From contig JAUWGS010000009.1 in assembly GCA_030606285.1 (NCBI GenBank), positions 1-64,000 on the forward strand: 64,000 nt of DNA, written 5' to 3'. The notes under the pieces are model-generated. The model ran no database searches and was not told the origin of the DNA. It saw only the letters and a program-made list of their open reading frames with translations. This stretch comes from Planctomycetales bacterium (lineage in GTDB: Bacteria > 4484-113). A program made the position numbers and the translations under genes. How positions within the stretch are numbered: the stretch's first letter is position 1; each line of letters begins with the position of its first letter. Below are positions 36,190-46,305 of the stretch, in pieces.

Positions 36190-38979
36190 ATGAAAGTGTT
36201 GAGAGCAATCGGTACTATGCTGATACTTCTCGCTGCCGTCGCCGCTTGCGGCGGCGGCGGCAGCAAGGGGAGCATTTCCCTGCCAAGCCAAACGGATGGC
36301 AACGGTGACGAGAGCGATCTACAGATCGTCACGTACACCGCGTCTCCCACCACCGGTGGGTCGCCTCTGGGTGTCAACTTCATTGTCACCATAACCGGCG
36401 GGGAACTCCCATTCACCTACATGTGGGACTTCGACAATGACGGGGCGTTCGACTTCTACGTCAACGAGGTCGCAAGACGCACTGAACAGTCGTACCACCT
36501 TTACTACTTGCGGAACGCTGACGTTCTTCAGGGGTCGTCCCTTTACCAAGCAGTGGTTAGGGTGAGGGATGACGCCGGTGTGGTTCGTACCAGTGAGCCG
36601 GTGTCAATCCTGATTACGGACGTGCCGCAGTTCGCGCTCGACTCTACACTGACGCGCATTATCAGTGACACTGTAGTCGGGTACGACCAGGAAGGGCAGC
36701 CGATCTACGCCTACCTTTCCGGTGAGCCGGTTTATTGCCGTGTGTTCCCTGATCCTTCGAACCCCGGGGCTCCCCCCTACCGTTTCCAGTGGGACTTCGA
36801 TGGTGACGGGCGGATCGACTCGACCCTGCAGAATCCTCAATACACCTTTACTGTGTTCGAGGGCGATTCTGAATCCTTCATCGTCAATCTGACCGTGACC
36901 GACTCCAACGACTACTCGATTACCCGCCAGTTCCCTCTGACGGTGATCAGGCAGTTGCCGGATGAACCCACAGGAGCTCCGGAGCTTATCGTGAATACCG
37001 CCCCGCCGATTCGGTCTGATGGAACGATCCTGATAGAGCTCGATTCCAGCAGCGACTTTCCTGCCGACCGGGAGCCCCAGATGAACGCCAGCGTTACGGT
37101 GTCCCCGGACCATCCGGGCGTGCTTCCGTACGCGTATTTCTGGGATTTCACCAACGACGGCATCTACGACGCGAACACCACCTCAGTGTCGGTGCCTTAT
37201 TATGATGCAGACCTGAATATCTCTATTAACCCGTACAAGACGTTTGGCCAGGCGACGCGGAACTTTACTCTGGCGCTGCATTTCGTCGATGGGATCGGTC
37301 AGATAGTGCATCTTGAGTGGCCAGTGCGCGTGGTGGATCGCGCCTATGAACCGGTGGTGGATCCTCTGCTCGCTGAGGCCACGGTTGACATCAACAATGA
37401 CGGCTCCTATGAAGTCCTTGATGACGGCACCTACGCCGAGCAGGCCAGCACTGTCGCGCTGGCCAGCAACTTGCTTGTACACTTCCGAGTTGCTGCGAGC
37501 GGCGTGACGGAGGAGTCAGGATTGTATCGCTTCCAGATTGACATCCTGGGCGACGGCGTGTACGCGGAGGATATCAACGAGGGCGATTCAGAAAACCCAA
37601 TTTATGACAATGTTCTGGAATGGGATCCAGACTATGACGGGATCTACGAAGACGTTGACCTAGATGGCGACTCGGAAACGCTCAACGAGGCTACGGTGAA
37701 CATCACCCCCCCGCAGCCCGGCGGCAAGGAGACTGCAATATTTGAGATCAACTACCCGTCTAATCTCCTTCCAGGATACAAGGCAGTCCGCACCAAGGTG
37801 ATAGCAACATCCAAGAGCGGGCTTGAGTTGGCGAGTCGCGTTAGCCACGTGCCTCTGTCGTTCGTAGTGTCGTCCGACAGTATCGAGTTCTCTGCCACCG
37901 GTGATGCGTTCAAGATGCGTCGCGACTTCGGGATGGCGGCGGTCACAGCCATTGATGACAATGATACCCCAGCAGACCAGACCGACGACCACCTGTCGCA
38001 GCGGCGCGTGTTCCTCATTGGCGGCCTGGACGGCAACGTTGCGCTGCGCAGCGTTCAGCTCCTGACCCAGGATTATCTCATGGCTAACGAGCAGTGGGTG
38101 GATCAGGTCAGCGTCAGTGACCGTCTGCCCTTGTCCACGCCACGAGGACAGATGGCTGCGGAGCCGCTTGGCGGCTTCACGAGAGGCGCGAACTCGGTCG
38201 GTATCTACGCGCTTGGCGGCATCAACAACGTCGACCAGACGCTTTCGGTGGTCGAGATGCTCCCAAGCTTCGACGGCGACAGCACCGACTATCCAACGGT
38301 GCCGTGGACGACAGTTGGCTCTATCGGTAACAGCAACACGCAGCTTAGGCTTATGTCCTCCGCCTACGGCGTGTCCTATGGTGGTGGGGCATCACTCATC
38401 CTGATGGGCGGACTGCAAGGCAATCCTCCGAGCGAACACGTGAGTGGTACCGGTTGGATATTCAGGCCCGTGGACAATGCTTGGTTTAGCTCGGCCATCA
38501 GTCCGATGCCGACACCCCGGTATGACTTCGCCATGGTGCTTGACTTCCCGTACCTGTATGCGATTGGCGGACGAAACAACGCCGGTGTGAGCACACGAGC
38601 TGTTGAGAGGGTCCGCCTCGATACCGGGGGCTGGGAGATCATGCCGGATATGAAGTTCGCGCGCGCCGGAGCTGCCGCAGAGATAATCAACGGTAAAATC
38701 TACGTCTACGGTGGCATCGACTATCCTCAGGACCAGAGCGCGCCAGAGTACATCGACACTTCAGAAGTATTCAATCCCGACACTTACGTTTGGTCTCGGA
38801 CGATCGGGTCGGCCCCGGGACGCGCAGGCGCCGGTTCCGTAGCGCTGTTCACGTACCTGAACGCGGACAGCGACCCGCTGCCCAACGACACGGTGTGGAT
38901 TGTGGGTGGCGAGACTGCCAACGGTCCCATAGGCACGCTGGTCCAGCTCTATGTTGAGGGTGTGGAAAACATAGACTAG
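36190..38979 (+). CDS. PKD/kelch lipoprotein, uninterrupted paralogue
   Basis: ATG 36190 (GGGAGG 10 nt upstream) gives a 929-residue lipoprotein with lipobox VAAC followed by a glycine run. Three PKD-type domains follow (YMWDFDNDGAFD, FQWDFDGDGRID, YFWDFTNDGIYD). After a spacer with acidic, Ca-loop-like DPDYDGIYEDVDLDGD come kelch blades from about residue 570 (VFLIGGLDGN, IYALGGINN, LILMGGLQGN, LYAIGGRNN, IYVYGGID, VWIVGGE). It lies 45 nt behind the preceding paralogue and probably shares its transcript. It lacks the cysteine and TGA motif. Likely surface exposed; ligand unknown. Confidence 0.8.
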   Translation: MKVLRAIGTMLILLAAVAACGGGGSKGSISLPSQTDGNGDESDLQIVTYTASPTTGGSPLGVNFIVTITGGELPFTYMWDFDNDGAFDFYVNEVARRTEQSYHLYYLRNADVLQGSSLYQAVVRVRDDAGVVRTSEPVSILITDVPQFALDSTLTRIISDTVVGYDQEGQPIYAYLSGEPVYCRVFPDPSNPGAPPYRFQWDFDGDGRIDSTLQNPQYTFTVFEGDSESFIVNLTVTDSNDYSITRQFPLTVIRQLPDEPTGAPELIVNTAPPIRSDGTILIELDSSSDFPADREPQMNASVTVSPDHPGVLPYAYFWDFTNDGIYDANTTSVSVPYYDADLNISINPYKTFGQATRNFTLALHFVDGIGQIVHLEWPVRVVDRAYEPVVDPLLAEATVDINNDGSYEVLDDGTYAEQASTVALASNLLVHFRVAASGVTEESGLYRFQIDILGDGVYAEDINEGDSENPIYDNVLEWDPDYDGIYEDVDLDGDSETLNEATVNITPPQPGGKETAIFEINYPSNLLPGYKAVRTKVIATSKSGLELASRVSHVPLSFVVSSDSIEFSATGDAFKMRRDFGMAAVTAIDDNDTPADQTDDHLSQRRVFLIGGLDGNVALRSVQLLTQDYLMANEQWVDQVSVSDRLPLSTPRGQMAAEPLGGFTRGANSVGIYALGGINNVDQTLSVVEMLPSFDGDSTDYPTVPWTTVGSIGNSNTQLRLMSSAYGVSYGGGASLILMGGLQGNPPSEHVSGTGWIFRPVDNAWFSSAISPMPTPRYDFAMVLDFPYLYAIGGRNNAGVSTRAVERVRLDTGGWEIMPDMKFARAGAAAEIINGKIYVYGGIDYPQDQSAPEYIDTSEVFNPDTYVWSRTIGSAPGRAGAGSVALFTYLNADSDPLPNDTVWIVGGETANGPIGTLVQLYVEGVENID

Positions 38980-38998
38980 AGACTGTATGAGGGAATCA

Positions 38999-39034
38999 AA
39001 AGAGGGGCGTGCCTATGGGCGCGCCCCTCTTGTT
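38999..39034 (+). terminator. Intrinsic-type terminator hairpin
   Basis: AGAGGGGCGTGCC (39001-39013) pairs with GGCGCGCCCCTCT (39018-39030) with one wobble and a 4-nt loop. It follows the second kelch gene by 20 nt, with a weak T-rich end (TTGTTAT). Confidence 0.75.
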
Positions 39035-39107
39035 ATAACGGCCTGAAGCCCGGCACGGTCCTCAACCGGACGGTAGTAGTGGTGGAGGCGGGAGCTGTGA
39101 TAAGCGT

Positions 39108-39725
39108 TCAGGGAGCGTTGCGGTTCAGCGCCAGCGAAGCCAGGTATGTCTCGTTGGGGAACATCTGTACGCCTTCTTCCAGATGCTGCTGCGCGATGTC
39201 GTATCGGCCGCGCTTGAGTTCTATTTTCACTGCAAGCCGCCACACCGGTGCGAGGTAGGGGATCAGCTCGATTGCCCGCTCGATGTGATACGAGGCGTCA
39301 GTGTGGTACTGGCGGCGTGCGGAAGTCAGCGCTAGATTGAAGTGCTGCTTGCCGGTCGTCTCGACTTCGTGTAATGAGACGATTTCGTGGAGCAGCCCCG
39401 GTTTCTCGCGCACCGCATCGGGCAGGCTTTGTGCCTGCTCCCAGGCGTCCGCGATGCGCCTTTCACTAAGTGCAATGCGGACTTGCAGCAGCGCAACCTG
39501 CTCTGCGACAAGAGGGGTCATTGCCTGAGCCTTGCTGCCCAGTTCGCGCGCACGCTCAATCTCGCCACGCGTTACAGCGTTGAAGGCTTCCGCGAGCAGC
39601 CTGTTAGCTTCGTCCAGCTGCTCATAGTAGGGCGCGAGCTGTGCGCCACAGCCGGGGCACTCCATTGCGCGACCTGAGAGTTCGCCGCGGCAGACCGGAC
39701 ATTCTTTCAACTGTGCCAACAGCAA
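39108..39725 (-). CDS. Zinc-ribbon plus TPR-like protein
   Basis: The 205-residue protein begins with a four-cysteine zinc ribbon (CPVCRGEL...CPGCGAQL, residues 9-28). The rest is all helical with TPR-like repeats (ANRLLAEAFNAVTRGEIERA, YHIERAIELIPYLAPVWRLA, YDIAQQHLEEGVQMFPNETY). The start appears to be TTG 39725. It is 21 nt behind the Hsp70 gene on the same strand and is probably the last gene of that operon. It may act as an adaptor for the chaperone, but this is inferred from position. Confidence 0.65.
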   Translation of the reverse strand: MLLAQLKECPVCRGELSGRAMECPGCGAQLAPYYEQLDEANRLLAEAFNAVTRGEIERARELGSKAQAMTPLVAEQVALLQVRIALSERRIADAWEQAQSLPDAVREKPGLLHEIVSLHEVETTGKQHFNLALTSARRQYHTDASYHIERAIELIPYLAPVWRLAVKIELKRGRYDIAQQHLEEGVQMFPNETYLASLALNRNAP

Positions 39726-39746
39726 TTCGCCACCAGTATGCCCGTA

Positions 39747-41495
39747 CTAGTACGAGTAGTCCGCAATCAGGCCGGTCGCTTTCTCAATGTGTTCTTCGAG
39801 CACAGCGAGTTCTTCGGACTTCAGGGCCTCTTTTATCTTGTTGGCCATTTCGCTCAGCCGGGCGATCTCGATACTGTCGATCTTCTTCTCGCCCTTTTCG
39901 CCCTCCCGGATAATCAGCGTGAGGTCTTTGAGTGTGTTCTCCGCCTCGTATAGAACCTTCGAGCGTTCACGCTGGACCAGCATCGAGCCGGTATGTCGGC
40001 TCACGTCGCGCTGGGCGTGGGCCACCTCGTCCGTGGTCAGACGCTTCTTGGAAGCCTTAATCGTGATTGACTTACCCTGGGTGGTTTTCCTGTCCTTCGC
40101 GGTGATCTTCACGATTCCATTGACGTCGTAGTCGAAGAAAACCTCAACCAGAGATTCGCCCCTTGCCGCCGGTGTGATTTCGGAGAGTATGAATTCGCCG
40201 AGGGATTCGTTTTGCGATGCCTTATCGCTCTCGCCCTGCAACACGTGAATGAGCGCTTCGGTTTGGGCGTCCACGGTGGTGCGATAAAGGCTCTTGCGCG
40301 AGCACGGGATGGCGGTGTTGCGGGGGACGATGCGGGAGAACTTGTCGCCCTCGGTTTCAATACCGAGCGTGAACGGGGCAACGTCGACCACGACGAGGTC
40401 TTCCAGTGAGCCGCGCTTGATTCCGGCCTGGATCGCCGCGCCCATGGCGACGCATTCCTCCGGATTAATGTCCTTGAGCGCATCCTTGCCCAGCTCGTCG
40501 CGGACGAGCCGCTGGACCAGGGGCGTTCTGGTCATGCCGCCGACCAGAATGATGGCGTCGATCTGCTCGGGCGTTAGATTGGCATCGGAGAGCGCGAGCT
40601 GCATCGGCTGCTGCGTTTGCTCGACGAGGTCGCGGACCAGTTCCTCGTACTTCGCCCGGGTCAGGGTCTCGTGCATGTGCAGCGGCTCCTCACCCTCGGT
40701 ATAGATGAACGGGAGGTTGACCTCAGTCTCCAGGAGCGACGAAAGGTCAATCTTCGCGGTCTCCGCAGCTTCCTTCAGGCGCTGGAGGATCGCGCGCTGT
40801 TGTGACACGTCGGGGATGTTCTTCAGATCGACCTTCTCTTTGTCCTTGAAGCGCTCGATAAGGTACTTAACGACGCGGTAGTCGAAGTCATCGCCACCCA
40901 GGTTATTATTGCCGGTTGTGGCGAGCACTTTGAAGGCGCCCTCGACGAGCCGGATCAGCGAGACGTCAAACGTGCCGCCGCCAAGGTCGTAAACGAGGAT
41001 GGTCCTTGCCTCTCCGCCTTTGTCGAATCCGTAGGCCAGCGCTGCGGCAGTGGGCTCGTTTATGATGCGTTCCACCTTGAAGCCCGCGATCTCGCCGCCG
41101 TCCTTCGTGGCCTGCCGCTGCGCGTCAGTGAAGTACGCGGGAACGGTGACAATAGCTTCGTTCACGACAGAGCCCAGATACGTTTCGGCGTCAAGCTTCA
41201 GCTTCTTGAGGATAACTGCGGAAATCTCCTGTGGCGAGTACTCCTTCTCTCCGATTACGATGCGGCGTTCAGTACCCATGAGGCGCTTGATGCTGGTCAC
41301 GGTGCGCTCGGGATTGGCCACCGCCTGGTTCTTCGCCGGCTCGCCGACAAGCAGCTCGCCGGTGTCAGTGAACCCTACAACCGAAGGAGTGATGAACTTC
41401 CCGCGCTCGTTCGGGATGAGCGTCGGCTTGCCGTCGATGACCGCAGCAACCAGGGAGTTTGTAGTTCCCAAGTCAATTCCAACAATCTGCGACAT
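39747..41495 (-). CDS. Hsp70 (DnaK-type) chaperone, short form
   Basis: The 582-residue protein has the Hsp70 ATPase domain (VGIDLGTTNSLVA, VPAYFTDAQRQATKDGGEIAG, NEPTAAALAYG, DLGGGTFDVS and the adenosine-contact VGGMTRTPLVQ). A substrate-binding domain follows (NTAIPCSRKSLYRTTVDAQT). The C-terminal lid is shorter than in housekeeping DnaK and ends without the usual acidic tail. The ribosome binding site is AGGAGA. It is flanked by a GrpE-like gene and a TPR/J-like giant, so it is probably a dedicated second Hsp70 and not the main heat-shock DnaK. No CIRCE-like operator was seen. Confidence 0.9.
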   Translation of the reverse strand: MSQIVGIDLGTTNSLVAAVIDGKPTLIPNERGKFITPSVVGFTDTGELLVGEPAKNQAVANPERTVTSIKRLMGTERRIVIGEKEYSPQEISAVILKKLKLDAETYLGSVVNEAIVTVPAYFTDAQRQATKDGGEIAGFKVERIINEPTAAALAYGFDKGGEARTILVYDLGGGTFDVSLIRLVEGAFKVLATTGNNNLGGDDFDYRVVKYLIERFKDKEKVDLKNIPDVSQQRAILQRLKEAAETAKIDLSSLLETEVNLPFIYTEGEEPLHMHETLTRAKYEELVRDLVEQTQQPMQLALSDANLTPEQIDAIILVGGMTRTPLVQRLVRDELGKDALKDINPEECVAMGAAIQAGIKRGSLEDLVVVDVAPFTLGIETEGDKFSRIVPRNTAIPCSRKSLYRTTVDAQTEALIHVLQGESDKASQNESLGEFILSEITPAARGESLVEVFFDYDVNGIVKITAKDRKTTQGKSITIKASKKRLTTDEVAHAQRDVSRHTGSMLVQRERSKVLYEAENTLKDLTLIIREGEKGEKKIDSIEIARLSEMANKIKEALKSEELAVLEEHIEKATGLIADYSY

Positions 41496-41503
41496 AATGT
41501 CTC

Positions 41504-42211
41504 CTATAAATGCGAATTAGCCTGGCTTCCCTCGGCGCTTCCGCCATGGCGGTTGCGCACTACAACTACCTGCGCGGCGCGCAGAACTCTACTGCCCAGC
41601 GTGTAACCGCTGAGCATAACCTGCGAGATAGCCCCGTCGGGCTTGGCGGGATCCTCCACCGTGGCCATTGCCATGTGCCGGTTCGGGTCAAACATCTCGC
41701 TTTCCGGTATCGGCTCCACGCCCAGCTTCTTAAGCCTGGCCAGCAGGAGCCGGTAGATGGCCTCCACGCCGGTCAGCACGCTTTCGGGAATCCCTTCCGT
41801 GCTCCGGGCCGATTCGAGAACCCGCTCGCAGGAATCTGCGACTTCGAGAAAGCCCTCAATGGCGGATCTGAGGGGATCCAGGTTGGCTACGTCCGCCACC
41901 TTACTCATAAGTCTCCTCAACTCCGCCCGCAAACCGTCAATGTCCTCGCCGACGCGGTTAAGCCCGACCACCTCCAGCGCCGGCAGCTGCAAGTTCTTCA
42001 CATTCCGCTGCAAGCGAAACAGCTCGATGCGAATCCGGTTTAGTTCGGTCTGGTACTCATACAGGCTGTGCCCGGACACATCCCCCTTTGATGCTATGGG
42101 CGCGCCGCTAACCCCCAGCCCGAAACCCACATTGTAATGTTGCTCCGAACCGAAGTCAACGCGGGCGGCGGCCTGCCGCAAGATCGAGATTTTTCTCCGC
42201 GTTACCTTCAC
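41504..42211 (-). CDS. GrpE-like nucleotide exchange factor
   Basis: The 235-residue protein has a long helical middle (residues 50-110, LNRIRIELFRLQRNVKNLQ) and a C-terminal GrpE head. The GrpE signature is clear: GVEPIPESEMFDPNRHMAMA followed by VMLSGYTLGSRVLRAAQVVV. The first 45 residues are atypical. Its GTG start overlaps the stop of the TPR/J-like gene (GTGA, 42208-42211), and the Hsp70 gene follows after 8 nt, so the three are translationally coupled. It should release ADP from the adjacent Hsp70. Confidence 0.85.
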   Translation of the reverse strand: MKVTRRKISILRQAAARVDFGSEQHYNVGFGLGVSGAPIASKGDVSGHSLYEYQTELNRIRIELFRLQRNVKNLQLPALEVVGLNRVGEDIDGLRAELRRLMSKVADVANLDPLRSAIEGFLEVADSCERVLESARSTEGIPESVLTGVEAIYRLLLARLKKLGVEPIPESEMFDPNRHMAMATVEDPAKPDGAISQVMLSGYTLGSRVLRAAQVVVVRNRHGGSAEGSQANSHL

Positions 42212-45200
42212 AGTACGGATATGTCCCCCAGTTTGAAGTAGATATGTATCGAGTCGGCCAGCTTCGCGATGATTGTCTCCGGCGGGGTGTCGTCAGGCTT
42301 CAGCTGTGAGCAGTCCGGCTCCGGCACCTTGACGTGCAGATTCAAGTTCTCAAACACGGAGTCCGCGCGCTGGTCGCCCAGGACAATCTTCCGCAGCCTG
42401 CCGGCGTCCACCGGATTGTAGGCGAATATGTCAATGCGCTCTCGCTTGCGCTGGTTGGTCAGATTCGCGTAGGCGTCTTCGAGCAGCATAAAGTCGGACG
42501 CGTGGCGTTCCGGGTCGAATATCTTGACCAGCCTGAAGTAGCCCTTCTCGATTTGCCCCTTCGTGGCGTTCTTGTTGAGCCCCAGTATCCAGTAGAGCTG
42601 GTTCGCCCGCCGGTAGTAATCCACCATCTCTTCCGTCTTGGCAACGTAGACTTCATCAGCTTCCTGCGTCTGAGCCACGAACACGTCTGACAGCAGCCGC
42701 TCCACCTCGCCAATCGCGACCGTAAGGTGGGCGTGGCTGTGTGGATCTCTGTCCACCATCACCTTCCAGCGGTTCATCAGCCTGCGCCAGTGCAGTGCGG
42801 AGAGGTCGAAATCCTCGACCGACATATGAGCGATGGCGACGTTCTGGATGATGGCGAGGTTGTCCGGGTCATACTCAGTGGCCTTCTCCCATTCGGCGAT
42901 TGCGAGCTTGATGTTGTCTTTCTGCGCGAGGGTGTAGGCGTTGAGGTTCAGGGTGTATGCCCAGAGTTTCGAAAGATACTGGAAGTTCTCGTCGAACTTC
43001 TTGAGATCTTCCCAGGTTTCCATCGCTTCCTGGGCGTATCCGGCCTGTAGGAACGCCATCCCGATTTCGAGGAGCTGGGCGAGTTTGGTCTCATCGTGGG
43101 TTGGCCGGGTTTGTGATGCTTCCAGCAGATGCTTCCAGTAAGCCACCGCGAGCTTGCGGTCGCCCTTCTTTGCAGCGGCCTTTCCCTGGAGCCACAGCCG
43201 CTGCATCCCCTGGTGTTCACTTTTGGCGTGCTTCGTCAGCAGCTCCAGCGCGCGTTCATACAGGCCGTCGTGGGTGTAAAACGCCGCAAAGGGGATGGGG
43301 CTCTTCACGTCTTCAGGGAACTCGAATTCCTTGAATGCCTGGCTCCCGTCCTGTTCATCGTCCGTGAGATAAGCGTCGAGCAATAGCGGGATATCTCTCG
43401 GTAGTAAAGTCCCCCGCCGTTTGAGGTCGAGGAAAACGCGCCACGCCTTTCGCGTCTGCTTGTTCTGCAGGTAGCAGTAGCCCTGCGACCGCTCCAACGT
43501 CGGCATGTCCGTCGTCCATGTGATGTCGCGGTAGTATATCAACGCCTGCGCGTACTTATTTAGTAGATGATACGAGTATGCGAGGTATATCTTGGCTTCG
43601 ATGCTCTTTGGCAGGATGCGGTGGGCGACTTCAAGAATCTGCACCGCCATCTCGTAATTGCTGTCGAAGAAGAACCGCTTGGCGTAGTCGAGGAGCAGGT
43701 CTACCGTGATGCTCCTGAGCATCCGGTCGTTACGGTTGACTTCGACGCTCTCAAGGAAGCTGTTCAGCGCATCCTCCCATTCCCCTTCCTGTATTTGCTC
43801 GTAGCCGTGAAGTACGAGGATATAAGAGTAGTTGCGCTGCTCCGCACGACCGTTCGGGTTGTAGCGATAGACTTCGCCAAGTTTGCGCCGCGCCTCCGCT
43901 ATCGCGCCCATGCGCCAGAGCGCCAGCCCGATTTCCAAGTCTACCCAGCGCCGGTACGGCAGGCTGCCCGGACTTTCTAGCAGCTCGTTGTAGAGCTCTA
44001 CAGCGTCGCCGTAGTCTCCCAGAAGCTCAGCGTTAAGGCCCTTGCGCAGCTTGACGAGGACTTCTGGAATGGTGTTCCCTTTGCGCTCAAGCTCCTTGAT
44101 CAGAGGGGTGGCTTTCTCAGGCTTGTTTTCCTGCTGATACGCCGCTGCTCGCCAGTAGAGGACATGAGGCGTTTTCTCCTCGGATTTTACCTTGTCCAGC
44201 AGTGCAAACGCCTGTTCCGTCTTCCCTTCGTACAGGCGGATCTTAGCGAGCTGATAATCGTTTTCCTCGGTGTGGTGGTATTCGTTGGCCACCGAATACG
44301 CGTGTGCGGCAAGCTCGTAGTTGTACCTTTCCAGGTAGAAGTGGCCGATGCGCTGGAGGACATCCAGCTCACCGGTTTTCTTAAGCTCATCGGCGAGTCG
44401 CGCGCTGTCAGCCTCAAGGCATCGAACGGCCAGGTGCAGGCGGTATTTGTACTTCTGGTTCTCGTTTAGGACATGGTCCAGCAGGTAAAAGGCGATGTTC
44501 GCAGGGCAGCTGAACTTCTCACTCTCAAAGCGCTCATAGAAGACCTGCCTTCTTAAGTCTTCCTCGATCGCCACGTCTTCCGGCTGCTCGATGAGGATGT
44601 CAGACAGGATTCCTATCAGCTTGACATCCTGAACTCGTTCTTCGCCCAGCTCTTCGTAGAGCTCTAGGTAGATCTCCACAGCCTCTTTGTCTCGCCTGTT
44701 CAGCGTCAGGAAGCACTTCGTGCGGGCCTCGTGAAGCTGTTCTTTGCGAGATCCGGTCGCGGACTGCAAAGCCAGCTCAATGTATTCGAGGGTCCGTTTG
44801 TCGTAGTTACCGTCCTCTATCCGGTGCTCGGCCAGCAGCAGCGCTATCCGGTTGCGTATCTCCTCTTCGCTGATGTAAGGGAAAGCGCGCTCGTAGACTG
44901 AGTAGGCCTTGGGCTGGCGGGTTTCGAACGTGAGGTAGCTTGCGGCAAGCAGAGGAAGAATGTCGATGTTGGTCGGGTCGTGCACGAGAGACTTCTCGTA
45001 AATAGCCTGTGCCTGCTCGTCAATCCGCTTCCTCTCCACGTAGGTTGCAGCGAGCAGGCTGTACAGCCTGGGCGTTCTCCGTTCCGGCCACGACCCCAGG
45101 TAGTGCTCGTATACTCTGCACGCGAACTCGTCCCGTCTGTCCTCACTAAGGAAGTGCTCGGTCAGCACGAGAGTGATGCGCTTCGTGAGCAGATTGTTCT

Positions 45201-46182
45201 TTAGCGCCTCCTCGTAGGCCATCAGGGCTTCGTTTGAGAAGTTGCCTTCTTCCGCGAACGCTTGGGCCAGGAAAGCCAGGACGTTCTTGTTGAAGTAACC
45301 CGCACGGAACACAAGGAGCAGGAGCCGCTTCTTATCGAGAAACTCCTTCCTCGTCTTCAGCAGGTACGCTGCAAGGCTCTCCAGTATGTCGTGGCGCGGC
45401 AACTTCTTTTCGAGCGCATGGTCGATATAGCCAACGGTGCCGGGAGTGATCTCGTGCTGCTCCACGTAGTATTCCGCCAGCAAACGCAGTGCATCGTCAT
45501 CCTCGCGTCCGGCTTCCAGCAGGTCGTGGTAGAGGACCGCCGCGAAATCGCTCCGTTCGTTGTTGGCGATCAGGTGTGCCAGCAGTATCCCCACCAGCTT
45601 CTCGTCGTGTTTGCGCGTTGGATACGCGATGCGGTAAATCTCGACGGCTTCTTCGTCCTCGCGCCCCTGGGTCAGGAACCTGTCAGCGATGAGGCTGCTT
45701 CCTCCTTTCCAGAGGGTGAAGGACTTGCTGGCCTCCACAACGAGTTCGAATTCAGTGTCGTTCAGCACAGCATCGCCGTCACCCACCAGCTTCTTCGCAT
45801 AGCTCAGCAGGAATCCTTTCTCGCCTTCAGTGTGCCTGGCCAGGTCCAGGATGTAGTCCGTCGCCTCCGGTGAAGCGAGGTCCAGCTCCTCGATGAGGAT
45901 TGCTCCCTCGCGCAGCAGTGATTCGTTGTGCTTGGTCTGGTGGGAGAGCAGGTAATGTTCCAGAGCCCCGTGATCTCTCAGTTTTGCGAGACAGCGTCCC
46001 CACTGGGCGTGAAGCTCGGTGTACTCGTCAATCTTGTCCTCGGGTGGAGAGGAGGGCATCTGCCCGGCAAGCTTCTCGATCATGTGCAGGGAGTCCTCGG
46101 CCTTGCCCTTGCGCAGCAGCTCGGCCGCCCTCTTCAGGGATGCGCCTCCAAAGAGCCCCGAAAGAACGCGTAGAATCCCCAT
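42208..46182 (-). CDS. Giant TPR protein with a C-terminal J-like domain
   Basis: The 1324-residue cytoplasmic protein consists almost entirely of TPR-type helical repeats (for example AYEEALKNN, AQAIYEKSLVHDPTNIDIL, AIAEWEKATEYDPDNLA). Near residues 1190-1255 it has a J-domain-like segment (LYWILGLNKNATKGQIEKGY... LLEDAYANLTNQRKRERID). The catalytic HPD of J-proteins is not conserved; the position reads FDPERH. It is followed with a 4-nt overlap by GrpE-like and Hsp70 genes, so a role in delivering clients or assemblies to that Hsp70 is likely. The start has AGGGAAG upstream, and TATAAT-like boxes are present. Confidence 0.8.
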   Translation of the reverse strand: MGILRVLSGLFGGASLKRAAELLRKGKAEDSLHMIEKLAGQMPSSPPEDKIDEYTELHAQWGRCLAKLRDHGALEHYLLSHQTKHNESLLREGAILIEELDLASPEATDYILDLARHTEGEKGFLLSYAKKLVGDGDAVLNDTEFELVVEASKSFTLWKGGSSLIADRFLTQGREDEEAVEIYRIAYPTRKHDEKLVGILLAHLIANNERSDFAAVLYHDLLEAGREDDDALRLLAEYYVEQHEITPGTVGYIDHALEKKLPRHDILESLAAYLLKTRKEFLDKKRLLLLVFRAGYFNKNVLAFLAQAFAEEGNFSNEALMAYEEALKNNLLTKRITLVLTEHFLSEDRRDEFACRVYEHYLGSWPERRTPRLYSLLAATYVERKRIDEQAQAIYEKSLVHDPTNIDILPLLAASYLTFETRQPKAYSVYERAFPYISEEEIRNRIALLLAEHRIEDGNYDKRTLEYIELALQSATGSRKEQLHEARTKCFLTLNRRDKEAVEIYLELYEELGEERVQDVKLIGILSDILIEQPEDVAIEEDLRRQVFYERFESEKFSCPANIAFYLLDHVLNENQKYKYRLHLAVRCLEADSARLADELKKTGELDVLQRIGHFYLERYNYELAAHAYSVANEYHHTEENDYQLAKIRLYEGKTEQAFALLDKVKSEEKTPHVLYWRAAAYQQENKPEKATPLIKELERKGNTIPEVLVKLRKGLNAELLGDYGDAVELYNELLESPGSLPYRRWVDLEIGLALWRMGAIAEARRKLGEVYRYNPNGRAEQRNYSYILVLHGYEQIQEGEWEDALNSFLESVEVNRNDRMLRSITVDLLLDYAKRFFFDSNYEMAVQILEVAHRILPKSIEAKIYLAYSYHLLNKYAQALIYYRDITWTTDMPTLERSQGYCYLQNKQTRKAWRVFLDLKRRGTLLPRDIPLLLDAYLTDDEQDGSQAFKEFEFPEDVKSPIPFAAFYTHDGLYERALELLTKHAKSEHQGMQRLWLQGKAAAKKGDRKLAVAYWKHLLEASQTRPTHDETKLAQLLEIGMAFLQAGYAQEAMETWEDLKKFDENFQYLSKLWAYTLNLNAYTLAQKDNIKLAIAEWEKATEYDPDNLAIIQNVAIAHMSVEDFDLSALHWRRLMNRWKVMVDRDPHSHAHLTVAIGEVERLLSDVFVAQTQEADEVYVAKTEEMVDYYRRANQLYWILGLNKNATKGQIEKGYFRLVKIFDPERHASDFMLLEDAYANLTNQRKRERIDIFAYNPVDAGRLRKIVLGDQRADSVFENLNLHVKVPEPDCSQLKPDDTPPETIIAKLADSIHIYFKLGDISVL

Positions 46183-46305
46183 TCAGTATACTTCCCTGGA
46201 AAGATCATTATATCAGATGCCCGTTCGCCAGCGGAAAGGGATTTGCGGAGATTCTCGCCTGTTTTCACAGGTTGGCTATGCAGGCTGAGTGTTCAGGCTG
46301 CAGAT

